A stretch of DNA of 64,000 bases from Acidilobaceae archaeon. GTDB lineage: Archaea > Thermoproteota > Thermoprotei_A > Sulfolobales > Acidilobaceae. Under the pieces are notes generated by a model. That model saw nothing but the letters and a program-made list of their open reading frames with translations. It searched no databases and was not told the DNA's origin. Location of the stretch: positions 500,561-564,560 of the forward strand of contig JANXEI010000001.1 of NCBI GenBank assembly GCA_025058835.1. Reading direction: 5' to 3'. The translations under genes were made by a program, and so were the position numbers. Shown here one piece after another: positions 24,136 through 32,879 of this stretch. The number at the start of each line of letters is the position of its first letter. Position 1 is the stretch's first letter.

Positions 24136-24909
24136 CTAGTATATCATGGGGCTTCTCAGCTCGTAGCCCTTGCCCATCCTAGCTAGGGTGCTCTTCATGT
24201 CCTTCATTAGCTCCTTCAGCCTTATCTTTATGAGCTCTCCCTCCTCCAGCAACTTCTCTACGGGTATCTCCCTGCTTATTATTTGGGAGACCGCCCTCAC
24301 GACGACGGCTGCAGCCTCTGGGTCCGGTATGTCGAGGAAAGAGTCTGCCATGAGGACTACCGTGTTGACCCTCCTCTTAGCAGACTCTTTGAGAAGGGTT
24401 GCGTATGGACCCACTATGTACCCCTCTTCTACCCTCTTGATCTCTGGGATCTCAGCAACTATTCTCGACGCCTCGCTGGTGCTTGCCACCCAATGAACGC
24501 CGGGCCTCTCCATTTCTGCCCTCTCCGGATTTACGGCCCCGGTAAGCCCTAGGACGTACTCGACGCCCTTCAGCCTAGCGTATTCCACTATAGCCAGAGA
24601 GAGGGGCACTATGCTCCTCGGGTTGAGAGCTATGTCAGTCAAAAGTGCCACGACCTTTCCGTCCTCGTCTCCGTAAACCCTAATAGGGGAGAGCACCTCC
24701 CCTCTCCTCGCCACTGCCACAGGCGGGAGGAGAGAGTAGCTGTCCACTCCTGCCTTGAAGCTGAGGCCCAGGCTCCTCACTATGTGTTGAACTGCTATTT
24801 CTCCCACGAGTCCCACATCAGGTAACCCCACTATGAGGAAGCGAGGGCGAGTTATGTGAGAATACTCGCTGAAAACGAAATCGCCGATCTCCTCCTCGTA
24901 AACGATCAA
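24136..24909 (-). CDS. PAC2 family protein (proteasome-assembly chaperone-like)
   Basis: Archaeal PAC2-family proteins resemble the eukaryotic proteasome assembly chaperone 2 and may act as proteasome assembly chaperones. Visible blocks are L-I-V-G-L-P-D-V-G-L-V-G-E-I-A near residue 25, a Y-V-L-G-L-T-G-A-V strand, a G-P-Y-A-T-L-L segment, and the acidic D-I-P-D-P-E-A-A region. Start is TTG at 24909 with AGGGGAGA upstream, giving 257 residues; open frame upstream lies over the divergent ferredoxin gene and is rejected. It is followed directly by hsp20, so a proteostasis operon is likely. Confidence 0.83.
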   Translation of the reverse strand: MIVYEEEIGDFVFSEYSHITRPRFLIVGLPDVGLVGEIAVQHIVRSLGLSFKAGVDSYSLLPPVAVARRGEVLSPIRVYGDEDGKVVALLTDIALNPRSIVPLSLAIVEYARLKGVEYVLGLTGAVNPERAEMERPGVHWVASTSEASRIVAEIPEIKRVEEGYIVGPYATLLKESAKRRVNTVVLMADSFLDIPDPEAAAVVVRAVSQIISREIPVEKLLEEGELIKIRLKELMKDMKSTLARMGKGYELRSPMIY

Positions 24910-24938
24910 TTTGTCTCCCCTTTGAGAGGGGCAGCTGG

Positions 24939-24949
24939 ATTTAAAAACC
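24939..24949. promoter_or_regulatory. Shared TATA element between PAC2 and ferredoxin genes
   Basis: GATTTAAAAAC has a palindromic TTTAAA core about 30 nt from both divergent TTG starts (24909 leftwards, 24971 rightwards). Confidence 0.5.
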
Positions 24950-24970
24950 CTTCGCTGCGGGGAAGGGTAG

Positions 24971-25180
24971 TTGCGTAGAGTTTGGATAGAGAGGAGGGAG
25001 GAATGTCTAGGAGAGCAGGCGTGCGTTGTTGTATGCGGGGAAGTTTTCGGCATAGGAGAAGATGGGCGCGTAACGATCCGGGGGGGATGGGAGGGAGAAG
25101 TGGGAGAGGAGCTCGAGAGCTGCATAGAGGAAGCGAGGAAGGTCTGCCCTGTAGACATAATAAGATGGCAAAGGGTTTAG
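24971..25180 (+). CDS. Monocluster ferredoxin with Glu at a ligand position
   Basis: A 69-residue ferredoxin. Cysteines at 12, 18, 22, 51 and 59 follow the Pyrococcus furiosus layout, in which 11/14/17/56 bind the cluster and 21/48 form a disulfide. Here the second ligand position is Glu15 (C-L-G-E-Q-A-C), where Pyrococcus has Asp and most ferredoxins Cys, and the usual Pro after the fourth Cys is Gly. So C12, E15, C18 and C59 would bind a [4Fe-4S] or [3Fe-4S] cluster and C22-C51 could form the disulfide. TTG start with GGGGAAGGG before it. It may carry electrons from Por to complex I. Confidence 0.85.
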   Translation: MRRVWIERREECLGEQACVVVCGEVFGIGEDGRVTIRGGWEGEVGEELESCIEEARKVCPVDIIRWQRV

Positions 25181-25947
25181 CGTTCCAAGTTCCTTACGTA
25201 AAGATGAGAGCCCAAGAGGAAGAGGAAGAGTGTCCATATGGCGAGCTTAGCCAGGTTCGCGCTGATATCAGTGGGGGGTACCATCTCTGGGATGAACACC
25301 TCTCTATAAATGCTTGTGGCTAAAGATATTGGGTTGTTCACTATGACCACGTAGAGCTGCTCGGGGAACCTCTCCCTTATCACGCTCTCTGGGTAGAAAA
25401 CGTTAGAGAGGAAGAACGCCAAGAAGTAGAGGAGGCTCCTGATAGTTGCCTGAAGCTCTAGGCTCTTGACAAGGGTAGAGGCTGCTATCGAGAGGCACGA
25501 CATGGAGGCAACTATCATCAAGGTAGCGAGGGTCATGGCAAGTAATCCATGAGGGCTCGGCGGCTCCAGGAGCACTAGGAGAAGGAGAAGGAAAGGCGTT
25601 TGATAAATGATCCCTCTCACCATCCCCGCGGCTATCCTCCCAAAGACTAGCTCTAGGCGGGATATGGGCAGGCTTAGCAAATAGTGGTGGAACCCTCTCC
25701 TCAGCTCCATCATCACCTCTCTTCCGATGGTAAAGGCAGCCGCAAAGGCCGCTATGGAGGCTATCCCTGGAGCGAGGAAGAGGAAGTAGTCAGGTATCAG
25801 CTCCCTCTTAACGATGCCGCGGAATATGAGGGCAAAGATGAAAAGGTCGGCCAAGTTCATGGTAACAAGCGCTGCAAGCCACCACTTGTACTTCCAGAAC
25901 CTCTCCAGGTCCCTGTAGGAGAGGACTGCTATAACCCAAGGTCTCAT
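25177..25947 (-). CDS. ABC-2 type transporter permease (distal)
   Basis: A 256-residue membrane protein with about six hydrophobic segments, an N-terminal cytoplasmic R-D-L-E-R-F-W-K-Y-K-W stretch and a central L-L-S-L-P-I-S-R-L-E loop, both ABC-2 permease features. Its start overlaps the stop of the next upstream permease gene, so the two are coupled. The last four bases are shared with the stop of the opposite ferredoxin gene. Confidence 0.88.
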   Translation of the reverse strand: MRPWVIAVLSYRDLERFWKYKWWLAALVTMNLADLFIFALIFRGIVKRELIPDYFLFLAPGIASIAAFAAAFTIGREVMMELRRGFHHYLLSLPISRLELVFGRIAAGMVRGIIYQTPFLLLLLVLLEPPSPHGLLAMTLATLMIVASMSCLSIAASTLVKSLELQATIRSLLYFLAFFLSNVFYPESVIRERFPEQLYVVIVNNPISLATSIYREVFIPEMVPPTDISANLAKLAIWTLFLFLLGSHLYVRNLER

Positions 25948-26738
25948 CTGCCGTAACCCCCCTCGATCTTCCTGTCCAATAGGAAAAGGGAAGAGAGGAT
26001 GGCTGTGAAGGCAAACCCTGCAAGGAACATCAGTATCACTTCAGGCGAGGAGACCGCGCTCCCCTGATACTCTTCAGGAATAGCAATGAGTCGAAGGGCA
26101 TCTACCATGTGACTCACCGGATTTACCTTCGCTAGGTAGTAGTATACTGCAACGCCGCTTATGGCTGCAATGGGGTAAAAGATGGTGCTTATCCTCACGA
26201 GGAGAGAGTCTGAGACCCCCATCAAAATGTCTAGCCTATCGCTCGACCTGAGTATGAGGGCAACGCCCATCGCTATTCCCGAAAGGCTGGAGGCAAACAC
26301 GAAGGATGCAAGGGCGAGAGCTAGAACCGCGGAGAGGCTGCTCACGCCAAGGACTAGGACCACAACGATTAACATCGGGAGAGAGTGGAGGAAAGCCGAT
26401 ATACCGCCTCCGATGGCCCTCCCTATTGCCAGCACCTTCCTCTTAACGGGGAGAGACAGTTGATAGTCAACTAGCCCATCCTCGAACTCCTCTACGATGT
26501 CATGACCCTTTACCATAGACATAGAGAAGAGAACGGCCATGAAGGCTCCTACTACATAGAACTTGTAGTAGTCCAGGTCGCCCACCGAAACCATGTTTGC
26601 AACCAGCAGCCCAAACACGAGGACCTGGAGGAGAAACCAGGAGAACCTCATGGCAAGGAAGAAGGTATACCTCCTGAGCTTCCTTACGTCCCAAAAGGCC
26701 ACCAGCGCCAGGGCTCTCAAGTCGTCCTTCAGGCTCAT
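25944..26738 (-). CDS. ABC-2 type transporter permease (proximal)
   Basis: A 264-residue polytopic membrane protein with six or so hydrophobic segments and the ABC-2 loop Y-Q-L-S-L-P-V-K-R-K near residue 92, then an N-P-V-S-H-M-V-D-A-L-R motif late in the chain. It is the second of three genes ATPase-permease-permease; the two permeases differ greatly and probably form a heterodimeric pore. Overlaps of four bases join all three genes. Confidence 0.89.
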   Translation of the reverse strand: MSLKDDLRALALVAFWDVRKLRRYTFFLAMRFSWFLLQVLVFGLLVANMVSVGDLDYYKFYVVGAFMAVLFSMSMVKGHDIVEEFEDGLVDYQLSLPVKRKVLAIGRAIGGGISAFLHSLPMLIVVVLVLGVSSLSAVLALALASFVFASSLSGIAMGVALILRSSDRLDILMGVSDSLLVRISTIFYPIAAISGVAVYYYLAKVNPVSHMVDALRLIAIPEEYQGSAVSSPEVILMFLAGFAFTAILSSLFLLDRKIEGGYGR

Positions 26739-27682
26739 CTCCCTTCCCTCAGCTGGGCTCCGGTGAAGTAGAAGAAGACGTCGTCCAAGGTGGGCTCCTT
26801 GATCGAGACGCTCCTTACTTTCACTCCCATCTTCGAGAGGGTCTCTATGGCGACGGCAACTTTCTCCTCTGCTCTGTTCACGTACACCTTCAAAGTCCCG
26901 TTAGTGAGGTTAACCCTCTCTGTGTTGAGAGCCCTGCTCAGAGCCGCGAGCAGATGCTCTCCTGCTTGTCCCTCTATGCTAAACTCCATCACGTCCCCCG
27001 CGGGTATGCGGTCCTTCAGTTCAGCCGGCGTTCCGAGGGCCTTGAGGTTCCCCTTGTAAATGATGCCAAGCCTATCTGACAGCCTATCTGCTTCCGCCAT
27101 ATCGTTCGTAGCAACAATGATCGTCCTCCTCTCCTCTTTGAGCGCCTCTATCATGTCCCAGACCTTGTGCCTGGTGGTCACGTCTAGCTGTGCAGTGGGC
27201 TCGTCGAATATGGCTACTTTGGGCTTTTGCAGGAAGAGTTTTGCTATCTCCACCTTCTTCCGAGTTCCCCCGCTCAGCTCGGAGAACAGCTTACCTCTGT
27301 GCTCCCAGATCTCCAGCTCCTCCATGATCTCTCTTACTGCCCTTCTTGCGTCTAGAAAGCTGTAGCCTACAACCATGGCATGCCAGACGAGGAGCTCGTA
27401 GGGGTTGTCCACCCACAGAGCCTTTGGCTCTTGGAAAGCGATGCCGACTAGCCTCCTCACCTCATCTGGGCTTTTCGTGACGCTGTGACCATGAACCTCC
27501 ACGTCCCCCTCTGTAGGCTTGTACACTGTGGCTATGATCAACAGAGTAGTAGATTTGCCAGAACCGTTAGGCCCGAGAAGGCCGAATATCTCTCCCTCTT
27601 CAATGTCCAGATTCAGGCCGTTGACAGCTGCAAAGTTCCCGAATTTCTTCACGAGCCCCCTGATCTTGACTGCCACGCCCAC
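26735..27682 (-). CDS. ABC transporter ATP-binding protein
   Basis: The ATPase of the exporter formed with the next two permeases. Walker A G-P-N-G-S-G-K-S-T-T near residue 37, signature L-S-G-G-T-R-K-K-V-E and Walker B V-A-I-F-D-E-P-T are intact; the switch-loop histidine is replaced by Asn in A-T-N-D-M-A-E-A, which may slow hydrolysis. A C-terminal region of about 80 residues ends E-P-T-L-D-D-V-F, the DrrA-like tail. GTG at 27682 with GGTGAT five bases upstream is chosen; open frame beyond it lies over the divergent GTPase gene. Confidence 0.92.
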   Translation of the reverse strand: MGVAVKIRGLVKKFGNFAAVNGLNLDIEEGEIFGLLGPNGSGKSTTLLIIATVYKPTEGDVEVHGHSVTKSPDEVRRLVGIAFQEPKALWVDNPYELLVWHAMVVGYSFLDARRAVREIMEELEIWEHRGKLFSELSGGTRKKVEIAKLFLQKPKVAIFDEPTAQLDVTTRHKVWDMIEALKEERRTIIVATNDMAEADRLSDRLGIIYKGNLKALGTPAELKDRIPAGDVMEFSIEGQAGEHLLAALSRALNTERVNLTNGTLKVYVNRAEEKVAVAIETLSKMGVKVRSVSIKEPTLDDVFFYFTGAQLREGR

Positions 27683-27752
27683 AAAAATCACCAGAGATAA
27701 GTGACGGGTAGCGCCTTTATCCCTAGACCCTCCCGCATAGAGGGGAGAAGGG

Positions 27753-28532
27753 GTGAGGCTTGCCGCTTGGAGAGATGTGGCCAAGCTGGTCAGAGCAAGT
27801 GACGTAGTGCTGGAAGTAGCGGACATTAGAGATCCCCTTGGGACCAGGAGCAGGCGGCTGGAGGACATGGTGAAAGATCTTGACAAGCGCCTACTCCTCG
27901 TCCTCAACAAGTCGGACCTCGTGCCTCGCGAGGTGGCAGAAGGGTGGAAGGAGTACTTGGAGGCAAAGGGTTACGAGGTTATGTACGTTTCAGCCACGTC
28001 GAGGCTGGGGACGAGGATGCTGAGGGGCTGGATAAAGTCGGTGGTAAAAGTCAGGCCCTTCACTGCCGCAGTGGTCGGCTATCCAAAGACGGGTAAGTCG
28101 AGTATAATAAACGCCCTTCGCGGCAGAAAGGGGGCCTCGACGAGCCCGGTGCCCGGGAGCTACGGCTACACGAGAGGGGTACAGCTCCTCAAGCTCGAGG
28201 AGGGCTTCTACATGATAGACACGCCCGGCATAGTGCCTGCTGACGGCGGATGGCCTGAGGCGGTGATAAGGGGGATGGCGCCAGAGGAGATCAAGGATCC
28301 TGTGCCAGCTGCCATGGCGCTGATAGAGAGGGCTCTTCAGTACAACCCCTTGGCTCTCGTAGATGCATACGGTATAGAGACGAAAGACCCTCTCCAGGCC
28401 CTGGAGTCATTAGCTATAAAGAGGGGGTGGAGGTACAAGTCTAGCGGGGAGCCGCTAATAGAGGAGGCAGCGAGGGCAGTCATAAGAGATTATCACACGG
28501 CAAGGCTGTACTTCTATGTACCGCCGCCGTAG
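27753..28532 (+). CDS. Circularly permuted GTPase (YlqF/RbgA/Lsg1-like)
   Basis: A 259-residue GTPase with its G motifs in permuted order: G4 N-K-S-D near residue 52, G5 S-A-T near residue 78, G1 G-Y-P-K-T-G-K-S-S near residue 108 and G3 D-T-P-G near residue 153. This order defines the YlqF/YawG group, which assists large-subunit ribosome assembly. The neighbouring Brix and EF-2 genes fit that role. Start GTG with GGAGAAGG upstream. It overlaps the Brix gene by 17 bases. Confidence 0.92.
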   Translation: MRLAAWRDVAKLVRASDVVLEVADIRDPLGTRSRRLEDMVKDLDKRLLLVLNKSDLVPREVAEGWKEYLEAKGYEVMYVSATSRLGTRMLRGWIKSVVKVRPFTAAVVGYPKTGKSSIINALRGRKGASTSPVPGSYGYTRGVQLLKLEEGFYMIDTPGIVPADGGWPEAVIRGMAPEEIKDPVPAAMALIERALQYNPLALVDAYGIETKDPLQALESLAIKRGWRYKSSGEPLIEEAARAVIRDYHTARLYFYVPPP

Positions 28533-29034
28533 CTCTCTGATAGTTACGACTAGCAGGAGGCCGAGCAAGAGGACAAGGAGCCTATCGAGAGAGCTGGCTC
28601 TCCTCCTCGGCGCCACGAGGATCACGAGAGGGAAGAAGTCTCTCTCTGCACTCCATGCAGAAGCACTGAGGCTTGGGGCAAAGGCTGTCATCATCATAGC
28701 AAATGTGAAGGGTAATCCGGGAGTCTTGCGGATTTACAATGTGTCGGAGAACTCTCTGGCTGAGAAAGCTACGTTCAGGATAGAGGGAGTGAGCCTGGCA
28801 AGGGAGGCTAGGAGGGAGGTTCCGCCAGGGGCAAAGAGGCTCTCTATGGAGAGCGACGGGTCTCCCATAGCACGGGAGGTGGTAGCGTCGTTACAAAGCT
28901 CTCTGCCGCCCTCAGACAGGGGGGAGAGCTTAGTGCTCAGAGTAGAGGGGAGGGAGGAGAGGGCGGTGGTCACCTTCCTCTTCAGGGAACGCGTTGTGGG
29001 GCCCACTCTCAAGCTGAAACCCCTGAAGAAATAG
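28516..29034 (+). CDS. Brix domain ribosomal biogenesis protein (Imp4-like)
   Basis: Archaeal Brix proteins resemble eukaryotic Imp4/Brx1 and act in rRNA processing. The 172-residue chain begins with I-V-T-T-S-R-R-P-S and the R-E-L-A-L-L-L-G segment, then R-G-K-K-S-L, as in archaeal Brix-domain proteins. It lacks a long extension. Overlap with the permuted GTPase gene and the nearness of EF-2 suggest a ribosome-assembly and translation group. Confidence 0.88.
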   Translation: MYRRRSSLIVTTSRRPSKRTRSLSRELALLLGATRITRGKKSLSALHAEALRLGAKAVIIIANVKGNPGVLRIYNVSENSLAEKATFRIEGVSLAREARREVPPGAKRLSMESDGSPIAREVVASLQSSLPPSDRGESLVLRVEGREERAVVTFLFRERVVGPTLKLKPLKK

Positions 29035-29080
29035 TGCTCCTTAATAGCCCTCGAGAAATCCCCAGCGCGGGGCATGTGAG

Positions 29081-31294
29081 ATGGGCGCTAGGGTAAAGCT
29101 GCTCGCAGAGATAGAGAAGATCATGGGCAACCTAGAGCAGGTAAGGAACATAGGCATCATTGCCCACGTAGATCATGGTAAGACCACCACTAGCGACACG
29201 CTGCTGGCAGCAGCGGGGATGATATCAGAAAGAGTTGCTGGAGAGGCGCTGGTTCTAGATTACTTGAACGTGGAGAAGCAGAGAGGCATCACCGTAAAGG
29301 CCGCTAACGTGAGCCTCTACCACGAGTTCGGAGGCAAGCCTTACGTCATCAACCTCATCGACACTCCGGGCCATGTGGACTTCAGCGGTAAAGTTACGAG
29401 AAGCCTCAGGGTGCTCGACGGAGCCATAGTCGTTGTGGACGCAGTGGAGGGGGTCATGACGCAGACAGAGACTGTGATCAGGCAGGCACTGGAGGAGAGG
29501 GTCAGGCCGGTGCTCTTCATCAACAAAGTGGACAGGCTCATCAAGGAGCTCAAGATGACGCCTGAAAGGCTCACCGAGAGGTTCTCTGAAATCATTAAGG
29601 AGGTCAACAACCTGATAGACACTTATGGGGAACAAGAGTTCTCAAAGAAGTGGAAGATTAGCCCAATAGAGGGGAACGTAGTCTTCGGGAGCGCGCGGGA
29701 CAAGTGGGGAGTCAGCGTCCCCATGGTTAAGAAGAAGGGCATCAGCCTTGCAGACGTCATCAAGGCTTATGAGACAGATAACAAGGAGATGATAGCTCAG
29801 TTCGCCAAGAAGATGCCTATCCATGAGGCATTGCTGGACATGGTGGTCAGGTTCGTTCCCAGCCCGAGGGAGGCGCAGAAGTACAGGATACCCAAGATCT
29901 GGAAGGGGAAGCTCGACAGCGAGCTGGGGAAAGCCATGATGGAGGCAGACCCCAACGGCCCGCTTGTCTTCTTCATCAACGACGTGAGGGTGGAGAAGGC
30001 AGGACTAGTAGCGACGGGCAGGGTCTTCTCTGGGACCCTCGAGGCGGGCTCTGAGGTCTATCTCGTGAACGCAGGCAAGCAAGCAAGGGTGCTCCAGGTA
30101 AGCCTCTACATGGGTCCCTTCAGGGAGATCACGAAGCAGGTCCTCGCAGGGAACATGGGCGCTATAATGGGCATAGAGGACGTGAGGTCTGGCGAGACGC
30201 TTGTGAGCGTTAACAGCACTTCCAGCGCGGCACCCTTCGAGCACCTCAGATATGTGAGCGAGCCCGTCGTCACCATAGCCGTGGAGCCCCTCAAGGTGCA
30301 GGACCTCCCCAAGATGATCGACTCCTTGAGGAAGCTGATCATAGAAGACCCCAACCTCCTCTTGAAGATCAACGAGGAGACAGGAGAGTACCTGCTCTCT
30401 GGAATGGGACCGTTGCACCTCGAGGTTGCCCTCACGCTGCTCAAGGAGAAGTTCAACGTGGAGGTGAAGACTTCCCCGCCCATAGTGGTCTACCGCGAGA
30501 CGGTGAGGGACGCAAGCAAGATCTTCGAGAGCAAGAGCCCCAACAAGCACAACAGGCTGTACATTAGCGTGGAGCCTCTGAACGAGGAGACCGTAGAGAT
30601 GTTGGCAAAGGGCATCATAACTGAGGACCAGGATGCGAAGGAGAGGGCCGCCATACTGAGAGACAGAGCAGGGTGGGACTATGACGAGGCGAGGAAGATA
30701 TGGGCAATTGACGAGAACCTGAACATAATGATAGACAGGACCAGCGGCGTTCAGTACCTGAAGGAGGTTAAGGACACCATAGTGGCGGGCTTCAGGCTAG
30801 CGCTGAAGGAGGGACCGCTTGCATCAGAGCCTGTGAGGGGATTGAAAGTGATTCTCCACGATGCTATGATTCATGAGGACCCTGCCCACAGAGGTCCCGG
30901 CCAGCTCTACCCTGCGACGAGGAACGGGATATGGGCCGGCGTGCTCACTGCAAGGCCTACTCTGCTCGAGCCTATCCAGAAGCTGGACATCAGGCTCCCG
31001 ATGGACGCAGTGAGCAGTGTAGCAGGCCTCCTCTCGAAGAAGAGGGGCAGAATACTGGACATGACTACTCAGGGGACTGCAGCCAGGCTCGTAGCAGAGG
31101 TGCCCGTAGGCGAGAGCTTCGACCTGGCTGGAGAGCTGAGGAGTGCCACGGCCGGTAGAGCGTTCTGGGGCATGGAGTTCAGTAGGTGGGCCCCGGTACC
31201 TGATGCCATACTCGACGAGCTGATCAAGTCGATCCGCAAGAGGAAGGGGCTGGCTCCGAGCATCCCTTCAGTCAACGATCTCCTCGGCCCCTAG
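29081..31294 (+). CDS. Translation elongation factor EF-2
   Basis: The GTPase that moves tRNA and mRNA after peptide-bond formation. The G domain has G1 A-H-V-D-H-G-K-T-T near residue 30, G2 R-G-I-T, G3 D-T-P-G-H and G4 N-K-V-D. Domains II-V follow to residue 737, the archaeal length. The diphthamide histidine should be that in P-A-H-R-G-P-G-Q near residue 604. The ATG follows a GCATGTGAG ribosome-like site, with CTTAATAG about 35-40 nt upstream. Confidence 0.97.
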   Translation: MGARVKLLAEIEKIMGNLEQVRNIGIIAHVDHGKTTTSDTLLAAAGMISERVAGEALVLDYLNVEKQRGITVKAANVSLYHEFGGKPYVINLIDTPGHVDFSGKVTRSLRVLDGAIVVVDAVEGVMTQTETVIRQALEERVRPVLFINKVDRLIKELKMTPERLTERFSEIIKEVNNLIDTYGEQEFSKKWKISPIEGNVVFGSARDKWGVSVPMVKKKGISLADVIKAYETDNKEMIAQFAKKMPIHEALLDMVVRFVPSPREAQKYRIPKIWKGKLDSELGKAMMEADPNGPLVFFINDVRVEKAGLVATGRVFSGTLEAGSEVYLVNAGKQARVLQVSLYMGPFREITKQVLAGNMGAIMGIEDVRSGETLVSVNSTSSAAPFEHLRYVSEPVVTIAVEPLKVQDLPKMIDSLRKLIIEDPNLLLKINEETGEYLLSGMGPLHLEVALTLLKEKFNVEVKTSPPIVVYRETVRDASKIFESKSPNKHNRLYISVEPLNEETVEMLAKGIITEDQDAKERAAILRDRAGWDYDEARKIWAIDENLNIMIDRTSGVQYLKEVKDTIVAGFRLALKEGPLASEPVRGLKVILHDAMIHEDPAHRGPGQLYPATRNGIWAGVLTARPTLLEPIQKLDIRLPMDAVSSVAGLLSKKRGRILDMTTQGTAARLVAEVPVGESFDLAGELRSATAGRAFWGMEFSRWAPVPDAILDELIKSIRKRKGLAPSIPSVNDLLGP

Positions 31295-31333
31295 CCCCAT
31301 TTGCTCTATATATTGACTGGATTGAAATAGTAT

Positions 31334-31343
31334 AATTTATAAG
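31334..31343 (+). promoter_or_regulatory. TATA box of the complex I operon
   Basis: AATTTATAAG in the 84-base gap between EF-2 and nuoA lies about 40 nt before the nuoA ATG. The surrounding bases are strongly AT-rich against a GC-rich background. Confidence 0.6.
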
Positions 31344-31378
31344 GTTAAGCCCTCCTTTTATGTATTAGGGGACAATCT

Positions 31379-31789
31379 ATGGTGCTTGACCTGCTCTACA
31401 GCGAGGCGGTGAGAGGCATAGCATCTGTTGTGGTCATACCTTTGGCGGCTCTCCTCCTCTTTGCCGGCTTGGCTCACCTCCTCTACATTCTAACGAGCCC
31501 GCGGGAGGACATAGCCAGAGTGGAGAAGTTCAAGAACCAGAGGTACGAATCGGGCAACCCTCCTGTCGGTCAGCCGAGGAGCGCAGTCTCCATGCAGTAC
31601 TTCGGTTACCTAGTTCTCTTCCTCGCCGTGGAGCCTGCCCTCGTGCTCTTCGCCCTCATGCTCCTTGCAAGCGAGGAGCTCTACGCGAGGGTTCTAGGTA
31701 TGTATATCGCTATACTTGCAGTATTTACCCCATTCCTAGTATACGGAATCAGGGAGTCCAGGAGGGTTGAGCTATGGGTGTTGGAGTAG
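31379..31789 (+). CDS. nuoA: NADH-quinone oxidoreductase-like subunit A
   Basis: Small membrane subunit next to the quinone site of complex I. Three membrane segments are seen (about residues 15-37, 78-98 and 104-124); between the first two lies the conserved loop with K-F-x-N-Q-R-Y-E-S-G-N-P-P-V-G and M-Q-Y-F-G-Y, family hallmarks. 136 residues. First gene of the operon; overlaps nuoB by 16 bases. Confidence 0.9.
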   Translation: MVLDLLYSEAVRGIASVVVIPLAALLLFAGLAHLLYILTSPREDIARVEKFKNQRYESGNPPVGQPRSAVSMQYFGYLVLFLAVEPALVLFALMLLASEELYARVLGMYIAILAVFTPFLVYGIRESRRVELWVLE

Positions 31790-32388
31790 GCGGGGCTTGT
31801 GCAAAGGGAGAGGGAAAGGTTTACGCAGGCAACCTTAACGTTGCAGCTAAGCGGGCAAGGGACATCATCCTCGGGAAGCTGAAGCTGGGCGAGGTAGTAG
31901 ATTGGGCTACGACTTTCAGCCTCTGGCCAGTACACTTAGTTACCAGCTGTTGCGGCGCAGAGTTTGCAGCAACTTGGAGCCCTCGTTTCGATGCAGAGCA
32001 ATACGGAGCTCTCCCATGGATCAGCCCTCGCCAGACCAACTTCATCATCATAGAGGGAACCGTGACGAGGAAGATGGCCTGTGCTCTAAGGATCACCTAT
32101 GAGCAGATGGCGCATCCCAAATTCGTCATAGCCATGGGCGCATGCGCCCTCGACGGAGGCCTGTTCTACAACAGCTACAACGTCGTGAAGCCGTGGGAGA
32201 TAGTGCCGGTAGACGTATATATAGCAGGCTGCCCGCCGCCGCCAGAGGCGCTGGCGAGAGCAATACTCGATCTCAGGAAGAAGATCAGGGAGAAAAAGAT
32301 GGCAAGCAACTGGCTAAGGGAGGGGTGGAGAGGGGACGTGGAGTATCCGATGCCTAAAGAGGATCCGTGTAAGTGGTGGCAGCCGTGA
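31774..32388 (+). CDS. nuoB: NADH-quinone oxidoreductase-like subunit B
   Basis: Holds the terminal [4Fe-4S] cluster N2 that reduces quinone. Ligand cysteines are present: adjacent C-C in T-S-C-C-G-A-E, then G-A-C-A-L-D-G-G and A-G-C-P-P-P-P-E. The N terminus (about 45 residues) is longer than in bacteria. It is soluble, 204 residues, sitting at the junction of the arms. Start is the ATG inside the end of nuoA. Confidence 0.95.
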   Translation: MGVGVGGACAKGEGKVYAGNLNVAAKRARDIILGKLKLGEVVDWATTFSLWPVHLVTSCCGAEFAATWSPRFDAEQYGALPWISPRQTNFIIIEGTVTRKMACALRITYEQMAHPKFVIAMGACALDGGLFYNSYNVVKPWEIVPVDVYIAGCPPPPEALARAILDLRKKIREKKMASNWLREGWRGDVEYPMPKEDPCKWWQP

Positions 32389-32879
32389 GCCTCCCAGAGC
32401 TGGGCGAAGAGATTCGGGTGAGGCTGGGAGTCCTCGCAAGGGAGGTAAAAGTTGCTAAGGGCTTCGTAGAGGTGGTGACGGGCAGGGAAACTTTGAGAGA
32501 GGTAGCGAAGACGCTGAAGGAGATGGGTTTTGACCATGTGAAGAGCGTTACAGCAGTGGACTATCCCAAGGAGGGGAAGATAAGGGTTACTTACCATGCC
32601 TCGAGCTTCCTCAACGAGGAGCTGTCAAGGTTCATGGTTGGACTCTCCGTTGACCTCCCGAGAGACAAGCCGGTCGTGGAGACCCTGTACCCGATCTGGA
32701 ACAGCGTGGAGTTCATGGAGAGGGAAGTCTATGAGTTCTTTGGCGTAATATTCGAGGGTCACCCAGACCTTAGACCTCTCCTCCTGGCTCCCGATCTTGC
32801 AGAGAAAAAGGTAATGAGAAAGGACTTCGTTGTGAGGGAGGAGAGCATTTACGAGGGGGTACCTCATGAGTATAAGTGA
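32385..32879 (+). CDS. nuoC: NADH-quinone oxidoreductase-like subunit C
   Basis: The 30-kDa-type subunit packing against NuoD. The signature W-N-S-V-E-F-M-E-R-E-V-Y-E-F-F-G-V is clear near residue 105, preceded by V-E-T-L-Y-P. The GTG at 32385 in a GTGA overlap with the nuoB stop is preferred (164 residues); a GTG four codons earlier is possible. C and D are separate genes here, unlike the enterobacterial fusion. Confidence 0.92.
   Translation: MSLPELGEEIRVRLGVLAREVKVAKGFVEVVTGRETLREVAKTLKEMGFDHVKSVTAVDYPKEGKIRVTYHASSFLNEELSRFMVGLSVDLPRDKPVVETLYPIWNSVEFMEREVYEFFGVIFEGHPDLRPLLLAPDLAEKKVMRKDFVVREESIYEGVPHEYK

Noticed and set aside
24910-25158. An 83-residue extension of the PAC2 protein
   Set aside because: It lies under the ferredoxin gene and across the shared promoter, is Ser/Pro/Thr-rich, and lacks PAC2 similarity.
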